Positions 5,922 to 18,028 of a stretch of DNA of 22,695 bases are shown here, one piece after another. Origin of the DNA: an uncultured Actinotalea sp. GTDB lineage: Bacteria > Actinomycetota > Actinomycetes > Actinomycetales > Cellulomonadaceae. The stretch is taken from assembly GCF_946885855.1 (NCBI RefSeq), contig NZ_CAMPHH010000015.1, positions 1 to 22,695 of the forward strand, in the 5' to 3' direction. Within the stretch, counting starts at the first letter, position 1, and each line of letters opens with the position of its first letter. The position numbers and the translations under genes are program-made. Under the pieces are notes generated by a model. The model ran no database searches, was not told the DNA's origin, and saw nothing but the letters and a program-made list of their open reading frames with translations.

Positions 5922-7175
5922 ATGTCTTCGTCCAGCACCGCCGGCCAGGACCCGGCGTCCCCCGAGGAGCCGGACGTCACCCCGCTGACGGAGCCGTCGG
6001 AGGGCGTGCCGGCCGTCGTCGACACCGCCGACGGCCTGGCCGCCGTCGCCACCGCCTTCGCGTCGGGGTCCGGCCCCGTCGCCGTCGACGCCGAGCGGGC
6101 CTCCGGCTACCGCTACGGGCAGCGGACCTACCTCGTGCAGCTCCGGCGCGCCGGCGCAGGCACCGCGCTCGTCGACCCCGTGCCGCTGCCGGACCTCAGC
6201 CCCCTCTCGCGCGCGCTGTCGGGCACGGAGTGGGTCCTGCACGCCGCCTCCCAGGACCTCCCCGGGCTGGCGGAGCAGGGTCTACGGCCGGACGCCGTCT
6301 TCGACACCGAGCTGGCGGCCCGCCTCCTGGGGATGGAGCGTGTCGGCCTGGCGGCCGTCGTCGCGGAGGTCCTGGGTCTCGGCCTGGCCAAGGAGCACTC
6401 GGCGGTCGACTGGTCCACGCGCCCCCTGCCGTCGGAGTGGTTGCGGTACGCAGCGCTGGACGTCGAGGTCCTCGTCGCGCTGCGCGAGGAGCTCGGCGAG
6501 CGGCTCGAGGCGGCCGGCAAGGCGGAGTGGGCGCGCCAGGAGTTCGAGGCGGTCCGCACGGCCGCGCCGCCACCGCCCCGTGTCGACCCGTGGCGGCGTC
6601 TGTCCGGCCTGCACACCCTGCGCGACGCCCGTCGCGTCGCCGTCGCCCGCGAGCTGTGGCTCCTGCGCGACGCGGAGGCCCGGCGCCGGGACCTCTCCCC
6701 CGGCCGGGTCCTGCCCGACTCGGCGATCATCGCCGCCGCCACCGCGGTCCCCGTGTCCGTCGAGCAGCTCGTCGCCCTGCGGCCCTTCTCCGGCAAGGCG
6801 ACCCGACGCAAGGCCGAGCAGTGGTTCTCGGCCGTCCAGCGGGCCACCGCGCTGCCGGACTCGGCGCTGCCGTCCGTGCGCGGGCCCCGCGGCGACGGCC
6901 CGCCCCCACCGCGCAGCTGGGCAGACCGCGACCCGGCCGCCGCCGCGCGGCTCGCCGCGGCGCGCGGGGTCGTCACGAGCCTGGCCGAGCAGCACGCGGT
7001 GCCCGTGGAGAACCTCCTGCAGCCGGACCTCCTGCGTCGCCTGTGCTGGTCGCCGCCGGTGCAGCGGGACGCCGCCGGCCTGGGTGACACGCTGCTCGCC
7101 GGCGGCGCCCGCCCCTGGCAGGTGGAGCTCGTCGCGGGGCCGCTCGCGGCCGCCTTCGCCGCTCTCGGCGACTGA
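5922..7175 (+). CDS. rnd: Ribonuclease D, HRDC domain-containing
   Basis: This 417-residue DEDDy-type 3'-5' exoribonuclease trims structured RNA ends such as tRNA precursors. The exonuclease motifs are visible: exo I VAVDAERASGYRYGQRTYLV (D56 and E58), exo II HAASQDLPGL (D112) and exo III LRYAALDVEVL (Y176 and D180). An HRDC domain follows, from about residue 218 (PWRRLSGLHTLRDARRVAVA) to about 305 (KATRRKAEQWFSAV). The C-terminal third ends in a further helical region typical of the longer actinobacterial proteins. It is a soluble cytoplasmic enzyme. The first 20 residues are Ser/Pro/Glu-rich. The start is taken at ATG 5922 because a TAGCGT box lies 7 bases before it. No clear terminator separates it from the fadA promoter at about 7190. 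Confidence 0.93.
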   Translation: MSSSSTAGQDPASPEEPDVTPLTEPSEGVPAVVDTADGLAAVATAFASGSGPVAVDAERASGYRYGQRTYLVQLRRAGAGTALVDPVPLPDLSPLSRALSGTEWVLHAASQDLPGLAEQGLRPDAVFDTELAARLLGMERVGLAAVVAEVLGLGLAKEHSAVDWSTRPLPSEWLRYAALDVEVLVALREELGERLEAAGKAEWARQEFEAVRTAAPPPPRVDPWRRLSGLHTLRDARRVAVARELWLLRDAEARRRDLSPGRVLPDSAIIAAATAVPVSVEQLVALRPFSGKATRRKAEQWFSAVQRATALPDSALPSVRGPRGDGPPPPRSWADRDPAAAARLAAARGVVTSLAEQHAVPVENLLQPDLLRRLCWSPPVQRDAAGLGDTLLAGGARPWQVELVAGPLAAAFAALGD

Positions 7176-7189
7176 TCGCGAGACGCGCG

Positions 7190-7218
7190 TGGTCAACGAA
7201 GTTACTGTCGAGTAACAT
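7190..7218 (+). promoter_or_regulatory. fadAB promoter (TGGTCA, 17 bp, TAACAT)
   Basis: TGGTCA (7190-7195) and TAACAT (7213-7218) are separated by 17 bases, a good housekeeping-type promoter. The start of transcription would be near 7225, leaving a leader of about 33 bases that ends in the ribosome site CTGGAGG before ATG 7258. A perfect inverted repeat covers the -10 region. Confidence 0.5.
7201..7216 (+). promoter_or_regulatory. Inverted-repeat operator GTTACT-GTCG-AGTAAC
   Basis: GTTACT (7201-7206) and AGTAAC (7211-7216) are exact reverse complements around a 4-base spacer, and the right arm overlaps the TAACAT -10 box. It is AT-rich against a very GC-rich background. The placement fits a repressor site, probably for a TetR-like fatty-acid regulator encoded elsewhere; no such regulator gene lies in the window. 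Confidence 0.6.
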
Positions 7219-7257
7219 CGACGGGCCCGGACACCGCCGTCCCTCCTGGAGGCCCCG

Positions 7258-8514
7258 ATGACACCCGCTCCCGCGTCCCGCACCGGTCGCGCCGTCGTCT
7301 TCGTCGACGGGGTCCGCACCCCGTTCGGCCGCGCCAGGCCCGACGGCCTCTACGCGCACACCCGCGCGGACGACCTGGCCGTGAAGACGGTGCGCGAGCT
7401 GCTGCGGCGCCACCCCGGCCTGCCGCCGGAGCGCATCGACGACGTCGCCATCGCCGCGACCACCCAGTCCGGGGACCAGGGGCTCACCCTCGGCCGGACG
7501 GTCGGGGTCCTGGCCGGGCTCCCCGGCTCCGTGCCGGGGTTCGCGGTCGACCGGATGTGCGCGGGGGCCATGACGGCCGTGACGACGACGGCCGCCGCCA
7601 TCGGCGTCGGCGCGCAGGATGTCACCCTCGCCGGGGGCGTGGAGCACATGGGTCGCCACCCCATGGGCGCCGACGCCGACCCGAACCCCCGCTTCCTCGC
7701 GGAGCGCCTCGTCGACGCCGAGGCCCTCAACATGGGCTGCACGGCGGAGAACCTCCACGACCGCGACCCGCGGCTCACCCGGGAACGGGCCGACGCCTAC
7801 GGTGTCGCCAGCCAGGAGAAGTACGCCGCGGCGCTCGCCGCCGGGAAGATCGAGCCCGACCTCGTCCCCGTCGCGCTGCGCGACCCGGAGCGCGGCTGGG
7901 GGCTCGCGACCGCGGACGAGCCGCCACGGCCCGGCACCACCGTCGAGCAGATCCGCGCACTGCCCACGCCGTTCCGCGCGGGCGGCCGGGTCACGGCCGG
8001 CACCTCCGCGCCGCTCACCGACGGCGCCGCGATGTGCCTGCTCGCCGCGGAGGACGTCGCCCTCGAGCTGGGCCTGGCACCGCGCATGCGGCTCGTCTCC
8101 TTCGCCTACGCCGGGGTGGACCCCGCCGTCATGGGCCTCGGCCCGGTCCCGGCGACGCACAAGGCCCTGGAGCGCGCCGGGCTCGGCATCGAGGACATCG
8201 GCCTCTTCGAGATCAACGAGGCGTTCGCCGTCCAGGTCCTCGCCTTCTGCGACGCGTTCGGACTCGCCGACGACGACCCCCGGGTCAACCCGTACGGCGG
8301 CGCCATCGCCGTCGGTCACCCGCTGGCGAGCTCCGGCGTCCGGCTCATGACGCAGCTCGCGCGGCAGTTCGCCGAGCACCCCGAGGTCCGGTACGGCCTG
8401 ACGACGATGTGCGTGGGCCTCGGCCAGGGCGGCACCGTGATCTGGGAGAACCCGCACCACCCCGACGCCCGGCCCGCGGGCGGCGCCCACACCGCCGAGG
8501 AGGCCGCGCGATGA
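7258..8514 (+). CDS. fadA: Acetyl-CoA C-acyltransferase (3-ketoacyl-CoA thiolase)
   Basis: This 418-residue thiolase cleaves 3-ketoacyl-CoA with CoA in the last step of fatty-acid beta-oxidation. The family start VFVDGVRTPFGRA is present. The catalytic residues can be placed: nucleophile Cys101 in VDRMCAGAMTAV, His354 in GGAIAVGHPLASSGVRLMTQ, and Cys385 in TTMCVGLGQGG, with EINEAFAVQVLAF between them. The usual MCVGGGQG loop has Leu in place of one Gly. The length is normal and the protein is cytosolic. The ATG has a strong ribosome site (CTGGAGG). The stop overlaps the fadB start as ATGA, so the two genes are translationally coupled and should form an FadA/FadB complex. A promoter with an inverted-repeat operator lies directly upstream. 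Confidence 0.95.
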   Translation: MTPAPASRTGRAVVFVDGVRTPFGRARPDGLYAHTRADDLAVKTVRELLRRHPGLPPERIDDVAIAATTQSGDQGLTLGRTVGVLAGLPGSVPGFAVDRMCAGAMTAVTTTAAAIGVGAQDVTLAGGVEHMGRHPMGADADPNPRFLAERLVDAEALNMGCTAENLHDRDPRLTRERADAYGVASQEKYAAALAAGKIEPDLVPVALRDPERGWGLATADEPPRPGTTVEQIRALPTPFRAGGRVTAGTSAPLTDGAAMCLLAAEDVALELGLAPRMRLVSFAYAGVDPAVMGLGPVPATHKALERAGLGIEDIGLFEINEAFAVQVLAFCDAFGLADDDPRVNPYGGAIAVGHPLASSGVRLMTQLARQFAEHPEVRYGLTTMCVGLGQGGTVIWENPHHPDARPAGGAHTAEEAAR

Positions 8515-10700
8515 CGACGCACGGGACCACGCAGACCCCCACCGCCGCCGACCAGGCCGCCCGCACGGCCGCCGGCGAGGCCCTCGCAGCCCGGACCGCC
8601 GACGTCGAGCGCGCCACGCACGCCCACGTGCGGGACGTGCCCCTGCCCCGCGGCCTCGGCACCCTGGCCCTGGTGACGCTCGACAACGGCTTCGACCACA
8701 CGAAGCCCACCACCCTCGGGCCCACCGGCCTGGTGCACATCGGAACGGCACTGCGCGAGCAGCAGCGTCGCGCGGCGGCCGGTGAGATCGCCGCCGTCGC
8801 GGTGACCGGCAAGCCGTACTACCTCGCCGCCGGCGCGGACCTGTCCATCATGGGGAAGCTCGACGACCCCGAGGACGCGGTCACGATCGCCCGGATGGGC
8901 CACGACACGTACCGGCTCCTGCCCGAGATGGGCGTGCCGACCTTCGGGTTCGTCAACGGCGCGGCCCTCGGCGGTGGGCTTGAGCTCCCGCTGCACTGCA
9001 CCTACCGGACGGTCTCCGCCGACGTCGGTGCGCTCGCCCTGCCGGAGACGTTCCTGGGGCTGGTCCCCGGCTGGGGCGGGTGTTACCTCCTGCCCCGCCT
9101 CGTCGGCATCGAGGCGGCCGTCGACCTCGTCCTCACCAAGCCCCTGGCGAACAACCGCCGCACGGACGCGGCCACCGCGCAGCGGATCGGCCTCGTCGAC
9201 GTGGTCCTGCACCCCGCTGACTTCCTCGAGCAGTCCATCGCCTGGGCCGCGGACGTCCTGGAGGGTCGGGTCGAGGTGCCCCGCCGGCCGCTGGACGACG
9301 CGGCGACCTGGGACGCCGTCGTCGGCGCGGCGCGGACGCAGCTCGACCGCCGGCTGCACGGCTCGCGTCCGGCGCCCTACGCCGCCCTGGAGCTGCTCGC
9401 GGCGGCACGGACGAGCGACGTCGACACCGCCTACGCGGCCGAGGACGCGGCCCTGACCGACCTGCTCATGACGGAGGAGCTGCGTGCGGGCCTGTACGCG
9501 TTCGACCTGACGACCCGCAAGGCGCGCAAGCCCGCCGGCGCCCCGGACGCGTCCCTGGCGCGGCCGGTGCGCAGCGTCGGGATCGTCGGCGCCGGGCTCA
9601 TGGCCCGCCAGCTCGCCGTGCTCGTCGCGCGCCGGCTGCGGGTGCCGGTCGCGATGCGCGAGGTCGACGACGAGCGCGCCGCCGCCGGGCTCGCGGGGAT
9701 CCGCACCATGGTCGAGCAGATGGTCGCCAAGGGCCGCCTGTCCGCATCGGAGGGCAACCGCGTCGTCGAGTCCGTCACGGTCGGCACCGACCTGCGCGAG
9801 CTGGCCGCCGCGGACCTCGTCATCGAGGCGGTCACCGAGGTCATGGCGGTCAAGCAGCAGGTGTTCGCCGAGCTCGAGGAGCTCGTCGACCCCGAGGCCG
9901 TCCTGGCCACGAACACGTCGGCCCTGTCGGTGACCGAGATGTCGGCCGGTCTGCGACACCCCGAGCGCGTCGTCGGGCTGCACTTCTTCAACCCGGTGGC
10001 GCAGATGCCGCTCATCGAGGTCGTGCGGGCCGACCGGTCCTCCGACGCCGCGGTGGCCACCGCCTTCGCGGTCGCGAAGTCCCTGCGCAAGACCGCCGTC
10101 GGCGTCGCCGACCGGCCCGGCTTCGTCGTCAACCGTCTCCTGCTGCGGATGCTCGCGGACGTCGCGGCCACCGTCGAGCACGGCACCCCGGTCCAGGTCG
10201 CGGACCGCGCGCTGCGGCCCCTGGGCCTGCCGATGGGCCCCTTCGCCCTGCTGCAGCTCGTGGGCCTGCCCGTGGCGCTGCACGTGCTGCAGTCGCTGCA
10301 CGACGAGCTGGGTGACCGCTACCCGCTGTCCCCCGGGCTCGAACGGCTCTCGGCCGAGGGCCGTCGCGTCGTGCCGGAGCCGGACGGGAGGGGCGCCGAG
10401 GCCGACGTCGACCCGGCGATCCAGGAGGCGTTCGGCGAGCCCGGAGGCCCCGACGCGCTCGACGAGGCCGGCGTGCTCGACCGGGTCCTCACCGGCCTCG
10501 CGCAGGAGATCGGCCTCATGCTGGACGACCACGTCGTGACGGGCGCCGACCAGGTCGACCTGTGCATGATCCTCGGCGCGGGCTGGCCGATGCACCTCGG
10601 CGGGATCACGCCGCACCTGGACCGCACCGGCCATGCCGAGCGCGTCGCGGGCCGCCGCTTCCACGAGCTGGGCGTCGCGAGCCTCCCTGAGCGGCACTAG
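8511..10700 (+). CDS. fadB: Fatty-acid oxidation multifunctional protein: enoyl-CoA hydratase / 3-hydroxyacyl-CoA dehydrogenase
   Basis: This 729-residue protein has two parts. Residues about 50-330 form the crotonase domain, with oxyanion-hole segments AAGADLS (106-112) and NGAALGGGLEL (149-159) and PETFLGLVPGWGG (168-180), which carries the catalytic Glu region. From residue 357 the 3-hydroxyacyl-CoA dehydrogenase begins with the NAD site GIVGAGLMA (357-365), then NTSALSVTEM, HFFNPVAQMPLIEVV and the GFVVNRLLLRML hinge into the helical C-terminal domain. It should convert enoyl-CoA to 3-ketoacyl-CoA for FadA. The ATG at 8511 overlaps the fadA stop and is preceded by GAGGAGG. The frame is open upstream through fadA, but that part is shadow. 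The last codons and stop (CGGCACTAG) are duplicated just after the gene. Confidence 0.95.
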   Translation: MTTHGTTQTPTAADQAARTAAGEALAARTADVERATHAHVRDVPLPRGLGTLALVTLDNGFDHTKPTTLGPTGLVHIGTALREQQRRAAAGEIAAVAVTGKPYYLAAGADLSIMGKLDDPEDAVTIARMGHDTYRLLPEMGVPTFGFVNGAALGGGLELPLHCTYRTVSADVGALALPETFLGLVPGWGGCYLLPRLVGIEAAVDLVLTKPLANNRRTDAATAQRIGLVDVVLHPADFLEQSIAWAADVLEGRVEVPRRPLDDAATWDAVVGAARTQLDRRLHGSRPAPYAALELLAAARTSDVDTAYAAEDAALTDLLMTEELRAGLYAFDLTTRKARKPAGAPDASLARPVRSVGIVGAGLMARQLAVLVARRLRVPVAMREVDDERAAAGLAGIRTMVEQMVAKGRLSASEGNRVVESVTVGTDLRELAAADLVIEAVTEVMAVKQQVFAELEELVDPEAVLATNTSALSVTEMSAGLRHPERVVGLHFFNPVAQMPLIEVVRADRSSDAAVATAFAVAKSLRKTAVGVADRPGFVVNRLLLRMLADVAATVEHGTPVQVADRALRPLGLPMGPFALLQLVGLPVALHVLQSLHDELGDRYPLSPGLERLSAEGRRVVPEPDGRGAEADVDPAIQEAFGEPGGPDALDEAGVLDRVLTGLAQEIGLMLDDHVVTGADQVDLCMILGAGWPMHLGGITPHLDRTGHAERVAGRRFHELGVASLPERH

Positions 10701-10709
10701 CGGCACTAG
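10692..10709 (+). repeat. 9-bp tandem duplication CGGCACTAG at the fadB stop
   Basis: CGGCACTAG at 10692-10700 contains the fadB stop codon and is repeated exactly at 10701-10709, giving two in-frame stop codons nine bases apart. Confidence 0.85.
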
Positions 10710-10719
10710 CCCCGCCGCA

Positions 10720-10892
10720 CGCGGCGGCGGGGGGGCGGGGGGGGCCCCCCCCCGCCCCCCCCCCCCCGCGGGGGGGGGGGGGGCGCCCCCCCCCCCCCCC
10801 GGCCCCAGCGCGCCCCGCGGCGCGCCCCTCGCGCCCCCGCCCGCCCCGCCCGGGGGGGGGGGGGGGGGGGGGGCCCCGCCCCCCCCCGCCGC
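10720..10892. other. Block of long G and C homopolymers between fadB and pflA
   Basis: Positions 10720-10806 and 10830-10892 contain only G and C. Runs include 9 C (10745-10753), 13 C (10755-10767), 14 G (10770-10783), 15 C (10786-10800) and 22 G (10852-10873). The G and C runs are mutually complementary, so the junction could fold into a very stable hairpin. No convincing gene lies here. It may be the bidirectional terminator of two convergent operons with an unreliable consensus, since such runs are hard to sequence. Treat the exact bases with caution. Confidence 0.75.
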
Positions 10893-10938
10893 TGCTCCGC
10901 GGTGGGTGCCGGTGCCACGCAGGGCCAGCGACTGCTGC

Positions 10939-11877
10939 TCAGTGCACCGTGAGGCCGTGCGACCGGAACTGGTCGCGGACCCGGTCGACCAGCTCGGGCT
11001 CCGGCGCGCGGGTGTCCTCGAGCTCGTAGCGCATCCCGAGCTGCTCCCACTTGTCCTTGCCCATCTGGTGGAAGGGCAGGACCTCGACGCGGGTCACGGT
11101 CGGCAGCGTGGCGACGTAGCGGGCCACCGCCTCGACGTTCTCCTCGTCGTCGGTGAGACCGGGGACGAGGACGAAGCGCACCCAGATCTCCGTCCCGCTC
11201 GCGGCGACCCGACGGCCGAAGTCGAGGGTCGGCTGGAGGTCCCGCCCCGTGACCCGCCGGTACGTCTCGGGGTCGCCCGACTTCACGTCCAGCAGTACCA
11301 GGTCGAGGTCCTCGAGCATCGCGTCGCTGCAGTGCGCGCCGAGGTAGCCGGAGGTGTCCATCGCCGTGTGGACACCCATGGCCTTGGCCCCGCGCAGCAG
11401 ACGGGCGACGAACGCCGGCTGCATGAGCGGCTCGCCGCCGGAGACCGTCAGCCCGCCACCGGTGACGCCGAAGACCGCGCGGTAGCGCCCCACGCGCCCG
11501 AGCACGTCCGCCAGCGCGACGGGCTCGCCGCGCCGCATCTCCATGGTGTCGGGGTTGTGGCAGTACAGGCAGCGCAGGGGGCAACCGGACAGGAAGAGCG
11601 TCAGCCGGGTCCCCGGGCCGTCGACCGCCGTGACGAGCTCCCACGAGTGGAGCGACCCGAGCTCGCCCGCCCGCATCTGCGCGAAGCGCTCGGACCGCTC
11701 GGCGTCGCTGACCTCCAGGCCCGCCGTCCCCGCGGTGGAGCGCACCGACGAGCCGCCGACGACGGGGGCGGTGAGCTCGACGATGGGCGCGCCGCACCGG
11801 TCGCGGACCGCCGGCCCGCGCTCGTCGGGCCCGGGCGTCGCGTGCTGCCGGGTGGTGGGGGCCGCCGTCGTCGTCAT
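10939..11877 (-). CDS. pflA: Pyruvate formate-lyase activating enzyme (radical SAM)
   Basis: This 312-residue enzyme uses S-adenosylmethionine and a 4Fe-4S cluster to install the glycyl radical on PflB. The radical-SAM motif CxxxCxxC is Cys99, Cys103 and Cys106 in FLSGCPLRCLYCHNPDT. TVSGGEPLMQP (SAM-binding), DLVLLDVKS and the C-terminal VEVLPFHQMGKDKWEQLGM are typical of PflA. The N-terminus is about 70 residues longer than E. coli PflA. The segment just before the core (MRAGELGSLHSWELVTAVDG) looks conserved, while residues 1-55 look like disordered extension, so the true start could be internal. ATG 11877 is chosen because GGAAGG lies 9 bases upstream on the minus strand. The gene lies 190 bp downstream of pflB on the same strand, with regulatory sites in the gap. 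Confidence 0.94.
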   Translation of the reverse strand: MTTTAAPTTRQHATPGPDERGPAVRDRCGAPIVELTAPVVGGSSVRSTAGTAGLEVSDAERSERFAQMRAGELGSLHSWELVTAVDGPGTRLTLFLSGCPLRCLYCHNPDTMEMRRGEPVALADVLGRVGRYRAVFGVTGGGLTVSGGEPLMQPAFVARLLRGAKAMGVHTAMDTSGYLGAHCSDAMLEDLDLVLLDVKSGDPETYRRVTGRDLQPTLDFGRRVAASGTEIWVRFVLVPGLTDDEENVEAVARYVATLPTVTRVEVLPFHQMGKDKWEQLGMRYELEDTRAPEPELVDRVRDQFRSHGLTVH

Positions 11878-11908
11878 GCCCTCAAGCCTTCCCTGCCCTG
11901 CACCCGAA

Positions 11909-11920
11909 GTCATGGGACGA
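11909..11920 (-). promoter_or_regulatory. 12-bp element shared with the pflB upstream region
   Basis: The plus strand reads GTCATGGGACGA here and GTCATGGGATGA at 14395-14406 upstream of pflB, 11 of 12 identical. Both lie within 70 bp upstream of the start codon and in the same orientation relative to the gene. It may be a common regulator site. Confidence 0.35.
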
Positions 11921-11924
11921 ATGT

Positions 11925-11946
11925 CCGTGAGAGGGAGGTCACACGG
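11925..11946. promoter_or_regulatory. Crp/FNR-family-like inverted repeat upstream of pflA
   Basis: CCGTGAGA (11925-11932), six bases, and TCACACGG (11939-11946) form an inverted repeat with 8-bp arms and one mismatched pair. The inner part fits TGTGA-N6-TCACA, the Crp-family consensus, with one deviation. It lies about 48-69 bp before the pflA start. A similar site lies upstream of pflB. Confidence 0.45.
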
Positions 11947-12005
11947 CCGGGGTCGCCCCGAGCTGGCTCAGGTCGTGGCGCGCCCTTGCGCGACCATGCA
12001 CGGCA

Positions 12006-12036
12006 GCGTGGCGCGGCGCCCCTCCCGGCGCCACGC
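12006..12036 (-). terminator. Hairpin downstream of pflB
   Basis: GCGTGGCGC (12006-12014) and GCGCCACGC (12028-12036) form a perfect 9-bp stem around a 13-base loop, about 30 bases after the pflB stop in the direction of transcription. There is no U tract. It may end or attenuate the pflB message before pflA. Confidence 0.45.
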
Positions 12037-12067
12037 CCCGCTGCTCGTGCCGGTCTCCCGGCCTCCG

Positions 12068-14341
12068 TCACATCCCCGCGTGGAACGTCCGGGAGAGCAC
12101 GTCGAGCTGCTGCTCGCGCGTGAGCCGGACGAAGTTCACCGCGTAGCCGGAGACGCGGATGGTCAGCTGCGGGTAGTTCTCCGGGTGCTCCATCGCGTCC
12201 TCGAGCGTCTCGCGGTTGAGGACGTTGATGTTGAGGTGGAAGCCGGAGCTGACGTTGTACCCGTCGAGCAGCCCGACGAGGTTGGTCACCTGCTCGTCCC
12301 GCGTCCGGCCCAGTCCCGACGGCACGACGGTCGAGGTCAGGGAGATGCCGTCCTCGGCGTCGGCGTAGGGCAGCTTCGCGACGGAGAGGGCGCTGGCCAG
12401 CATGCCGTGGCTGTCCCGCCCGTTCATGGGGTTCGCCCCCGGCGCGAACGGCTCGCCCTTGCGGCGCCCGTCCGGGGTGTTGCCCGTGTGCTTGCCGTAG
12501 ACGACGTTCGAGGTGATGGTCAGCACCGACTGGGTGTGCTTCGCGTCCCGGTACGTCGGCTGGCGCCGCACCTTCTCCATGAAGCGGCGGACCAGGTCGA
12601 CGGCGATCTCGTCGGCGCGGTCGTCGTCGTTGCCGTAGAGCGGGTGGTCGCCCTCCGTCACGTAGTCCACCACCAGCCCCGACTCGTCCCGCACCGGGCG
12701 CACCGTGGCGTACCGGATGGCCGACAGCGAGTCGGTCACGACGGACAGGCCGGCGATGCCGCAGGCGAGCGTGCGGAGGATGACGCGGTCGTGCAGCGCC
12801 ATCTCGATCCGCTCGTAGGCGTACTTGTCGTGCGACCAGTGGATGCAGTTCAGGGCGTCGACGTAGGTCTGGGCGAGCCAGTCCAGCAGCCCGTCGAACC
12901 GCTCGAAGACCTCCTCGTACCGCAGCACGTCACCGCCGACCGGCATCGAGACCGGCGCGACCTGCTTGCCCGTGATCTCGTCCCGGCCGCCGTTGATGGC
13001 GTAGAGCAGCGCCTTGGCGAGGTTGACCCGCGCGCCGAAGAACTGCATCTGCTTGCCGACGCTCATCGCGGACACGCAGCACGCGATCGCCGCGTCGTCG
13101 CCGCACTGGCCACGGACGAGCTCGTCGGACTCGTACTGGATCGCGGACGTGTCGATCGAGACCTGGGCGCAGAACCGCTTGAACCCGTCCGGGAGCTGGT
13201 GGCTCCACAGCACGGTCAGGTTGGGCTCCGGCGCCGGGCCCAGGTTGTACAGGGTCTGCAGGTAGCGGAACGACGTCCGCGTGACGAGGGTCCGGCCGTC
13301 CTCGCCCATCCCACCGATCGACTCGGTCACCCAGGTCGGGTCGCCCGAGAACAGCGCGTCGTACTCGGGGGTGCGCAGGAACCGGACGATGCGGAGCTTG
13401 ATGACGAGGTCGTCGACGAGCTCCTGCGCCTGCTCCTCGGTGAGGACGCCGGCCGCGATGTCCCGCTCGAGGTAGACGTCGAGGAACGTCGACGTGCGGC
13501 CGAGCGACATCGCCGCGCCGTTCTGCTCCTTCACGGCCGCGAGGTAGGCGAAGTACAGCCACTGGACGGCCTCGCGACCGTCGCGTGCGGGCCCGGAGAT
13601 GTCGCGGCCGTAGGTGGCCGCCATCTCCTTGAGCTCACGGAGCGCCTTGATCTGCTCTGCGTTCTCCTCGCGCTCGCGGATGACGTCCTCGGTCGAGCGC
13701 TCCATGTCGAGCTCGGCGCGCTCGAGCTGCTTGGCCTCGATCAGCGCGTCGACGCCGTAGAGCGGCACGCGGCGGTAGTCGCCGATGATGCGACCGCGGC
13801 CGTACGCGTCCGGCAGACCGGTGATGAGGTGCGAGGAGCGCGCGGCGCGGACGTCGGGCGGGTACACGTCGAAGACGCCGTCGTTGTGGGTCTTGCGGTA
13901 CTTGGTGAAGATCTCTCCGACGAGCGGGTCGGGCTCGTAGCCGTACGTCCGCAGCGCCCCCTCCACCATGCGCCAGCCGCCGTACGGCATGATCGCCCGC
14001 TTGAGCGGCGCGTCGGTCTGGAGGCCGACGACGAGCTCGTTGTCCCGGTCGATGTAGCCGGGGGCGTGCGCGGTGATCGAGGCGGGCGTCGAGGCGTCGA
14101 CGTCGTACACGCCCTTCTCGCGCTCGGCCGGGAACATCCCCAGCAGCTGCTGCCAGATGCCCGTGGTCCGCTCCGTCGGTCCGGCGAGGAAGGCGGCGTC
14201 ACCGGTGTACGGCGTGTAGTTGCGCTGGATGAAGTCGCGGACGTCGATCCGGTCCTGCCAGGGGCCGGGGACGTAGCCGCGCCACGCGTCGCCGTCCTGG
14301 CGGGGGGTGGTCGCCGGGCCTCGGTCGGTCGTGATGGCCAT
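12068..14341 (-). CDS. pflB: Formate C-acetyltransferase (pyruvate formate-lyase)
   Basis: This 757-residue glycyl-radical enzyme converts pyruvate and CoA to acetyl-CoA and formate without oxygen. Length and order match E. coli PflB (760). The adjacent catalytic cysteines are Cys421-Cys422 in [12 protein letters not shown], and the radical glycine is Gly732 in RVSGYAVNF near the C-terminus. Other landmarks are [41 protein letters not shown] and [13 protein letters not shown]. It is cytosolic, and the radical form should be cleaved by oxygen. The start ATG has the ribosome site GAGGAGA 8 bases upstream. The upstream 197 bp hold a TAGCGT -10 box, a palindrome at the -35 and a Crp-like site. 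This is an anaerobic or fermentative function, probably induced without oxygen. Confidence 0.97.
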   Translation of the reverse strand: MAITTDRGPATTPRQDGDAWRGYVPGPWQDRIDVRDFIQRNYTPYTGDAAFLAGPTERTTGIWQQLLGMFPAEREKGVYDVDASTPASITAHAPGYIDRDNELVVGLQTDAPLKRAIMPYGGWRMVEGALRTYGYEPDPLVGEIFTKYRKTHNDGVFDVYPPDVRAARSSHLITGLPDAYGRGRIIGDYRRVPLYGVDALIEAKQLERAELDMERSTEDVIREREENAEQIKALRELKEMAATYGRDISGPARDGREAVQWLYFAYLAAVKEQNGAAMSLGRTSTFLDVYLERDIAAGVLTEEQAQELVDDLVIKLRIVRFLRTPEYDALFSGDPTWVTESIGGMGEDGRTLVTRTSFRYLQTLYNLGPAPEPNLTVLWSHQLPDGFKRFCAQVSIDTSAIQYESDELVRGQCGDDAAIACCVSAMSVGKQMQFFGARVNLAKALLYAINGGRDEITGKQVAPVSMPVGGDVLRYEEVFERFDGLLDWLAQTYVDALNCIHWSHDKYAYERIEMALHDRVILRTLACGIAGLSVVTDSLSAIRYATVRPVRDESGLVVDYVTEGDHPLYGNDDDRADEIAVDLVRRFMEKVRRQPTYRDAKHTQSVLTITSNVVYGKHTGNTPDGRRKGEPFAPGANPMNGRDSHGMLASALSVAKLPYADAEDGISLTSTVVPSGLGRTRDEQVTNLVGLLDGYNVSSGFHLNINVLNRETLEDAMEHPENYPQLTIRVSGYAVNFVRLTREQQLDVLSRTFHAGM

Positions 14342-14380
14342 CGGGCTTGTCTCCTCGAAGCGGTCGGGCTGGTGCTCACG

Positions 14381-18024
<3,644 letters not shown>

Positions 18025-18028
18025 GGGC

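Noticed and set aside
7557..8510. Upstream extension of the fadB frame through fadA
   Set aside because: The residues are Arg/Pro/Gly shadow of fadA. The ATG at 8511 has GAGGAGG and overlaps the fadA stop in the usual way.
8316..10706. A 796-codon open frame antisense to fadB
   Set aside because: It mirrors fadB codon structure, is rich in Arg, Gly and Asp without any domain, and fadB has full catalytic motifs. Long antisense frames are expected at this GC content.
10720..10892. Coding region across the G/C block
   Set aside because: Frames through it only give runs of Gly, Pro, Ala and Arg with no start context and no similarity to known proteins.
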